Assembly: GCA_900752015.1 (NCBI GenBank)
Contig: CAADTZ010000071.1
Coordinates: forward strand, 1 to 5,901
Reading direction: 5' to 3'
From: an uncultured Collinsella sp.
GTDB lineage: Bacteria; Actinomycetota; Coriobacteriia; Coriobacteriales; Coriobacteriaceae
Length of the DNA: 5,901 nt
The number at the start of each line of letters is the position of its first letter. The stretch's first letter is position 1. Of the stretch, positions 5,743 through 5,901 are shown one piece after another. The position numbers and the translations under genes are program-made. The notes under the pieces were generated by a model. The model ran no database searches and had not been told where the DNA came from. It saw nothing but the letters and a program-made list of their open reading frames with translations.

Positions 5743-5901
5743 CTACTCCCCCTCTCTGGGCAGGTTAAACGCACACGCCGTCTCGTCGTACAGCGCGCGA
5801 TAGTTGGCGAGCATTTGCTCGTGCAAAAAGTACGTGGCAACGCGACGCTGCCCGCGCTCCCCCATCTCGATACGACGGGCGCGGCTTGTGCACATGCGCT
5901 C
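5743..5901 (-). CDS. pelF: C-terminal end of PelF-type GT4 glycosyltransferase (partial)
   Basis: Only the last 52 residues are present; the frame is open to the right edge and ends with TAG at 5745-5743. The piece reads RRIEMGERGQRRVATYFLHE and then a MLANYRALYDE helix. This is the usual C-terminal helix of GT4 glycosyltransferases (Gly-x-x-Gly/Arg-Arg-Val followed by an aromatic helix ending in YRxLY), as seen in PelF. PelF is the cytoplasmic enzyme that polymerises Pel from UDP-GalNAc. The main support is context: pelF is normally placed directly before pelG, and here the two are three bases apart. The nucleotide-sugar-binding residues are outside the window, so the assignment rests on the tail and the neighbour. 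Confidence 0.8.
   Translation of the reverse strand, partial: ERMCTSRARRIEMGERGQRRVATYFLHEQMLANYRALYDETACAFNLPREGE

Overview
The window is GC-rich and all convincing genes lie on the minus strand. Gene density is high, with overlapping stop/start junctions and strong Shine-Dalgarno sites. Base composition, codon choice and gene content suggest a high-GC, Gram-positive-type gut actinobacterium. A coriobacterium of the Collinsella type is my best guess, but this is inference because no rRNA or other marker gene is present.

Layout, read in the direction of transcription from high to low coordinates: (1) 5901-5743, the last 52 residues of a PelF-type GT4 glycosyltransferase; (2) 5739-4195, PelG, the Pel exopolysaccharide membrane transporter; (3) 4205-2436, a CotH-kinase-fold lipoprotein with a C-terminal FnIII-like region; (4) 2449-1658, a VTC/CYTH-fold polyphosphate-polymerase-like protein; (5) 1654-989, a DUF4956 multi-pass membrane protein. 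Adjacent stops and starts overlap or lie within 3 bases, so these five genes form one tightly coupled operon whose promoter lies beyond the right edge. Below the operon is a 238-base intergenic region (988-751). It holds a perfect 10-bp hairpin, a roughly 100-base imperfect inverted repeat with a nested central hairpin, and a compact promoter/operator/RBS unit. That unit drives (6) a LacI-family regulator (750-1), cut by the left edge.

How the genes may work together: PelF and PelG are the cytoplasmic polymerase and inner-membrane export subunit of Pel, a GalNAc-rich matrix polysaccharide. The three following genes are not components of the classical Pseudomonas pel operon. The set of a surface lipoprotein with a protein-kinase-like fold, a polyphosphate-polymerase-fold enzyme and a DUF4956 membrane protein suggests a phosphate-based modification or an anchoring/regulatory module coupled to matrix export. 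That role is an inference. The LacI regulator appears to be a separate, self-repressing transcription unit: a TGAAA-N4-TTTCA operator with central CG sits where its transcription start is predicted.

The most interesting items are the hybrid Pel/CotH/VTC/DUF4956 operon, the large nested inverted repeat between the operon and lacI, and the operator placed at the predicted lacI start site.
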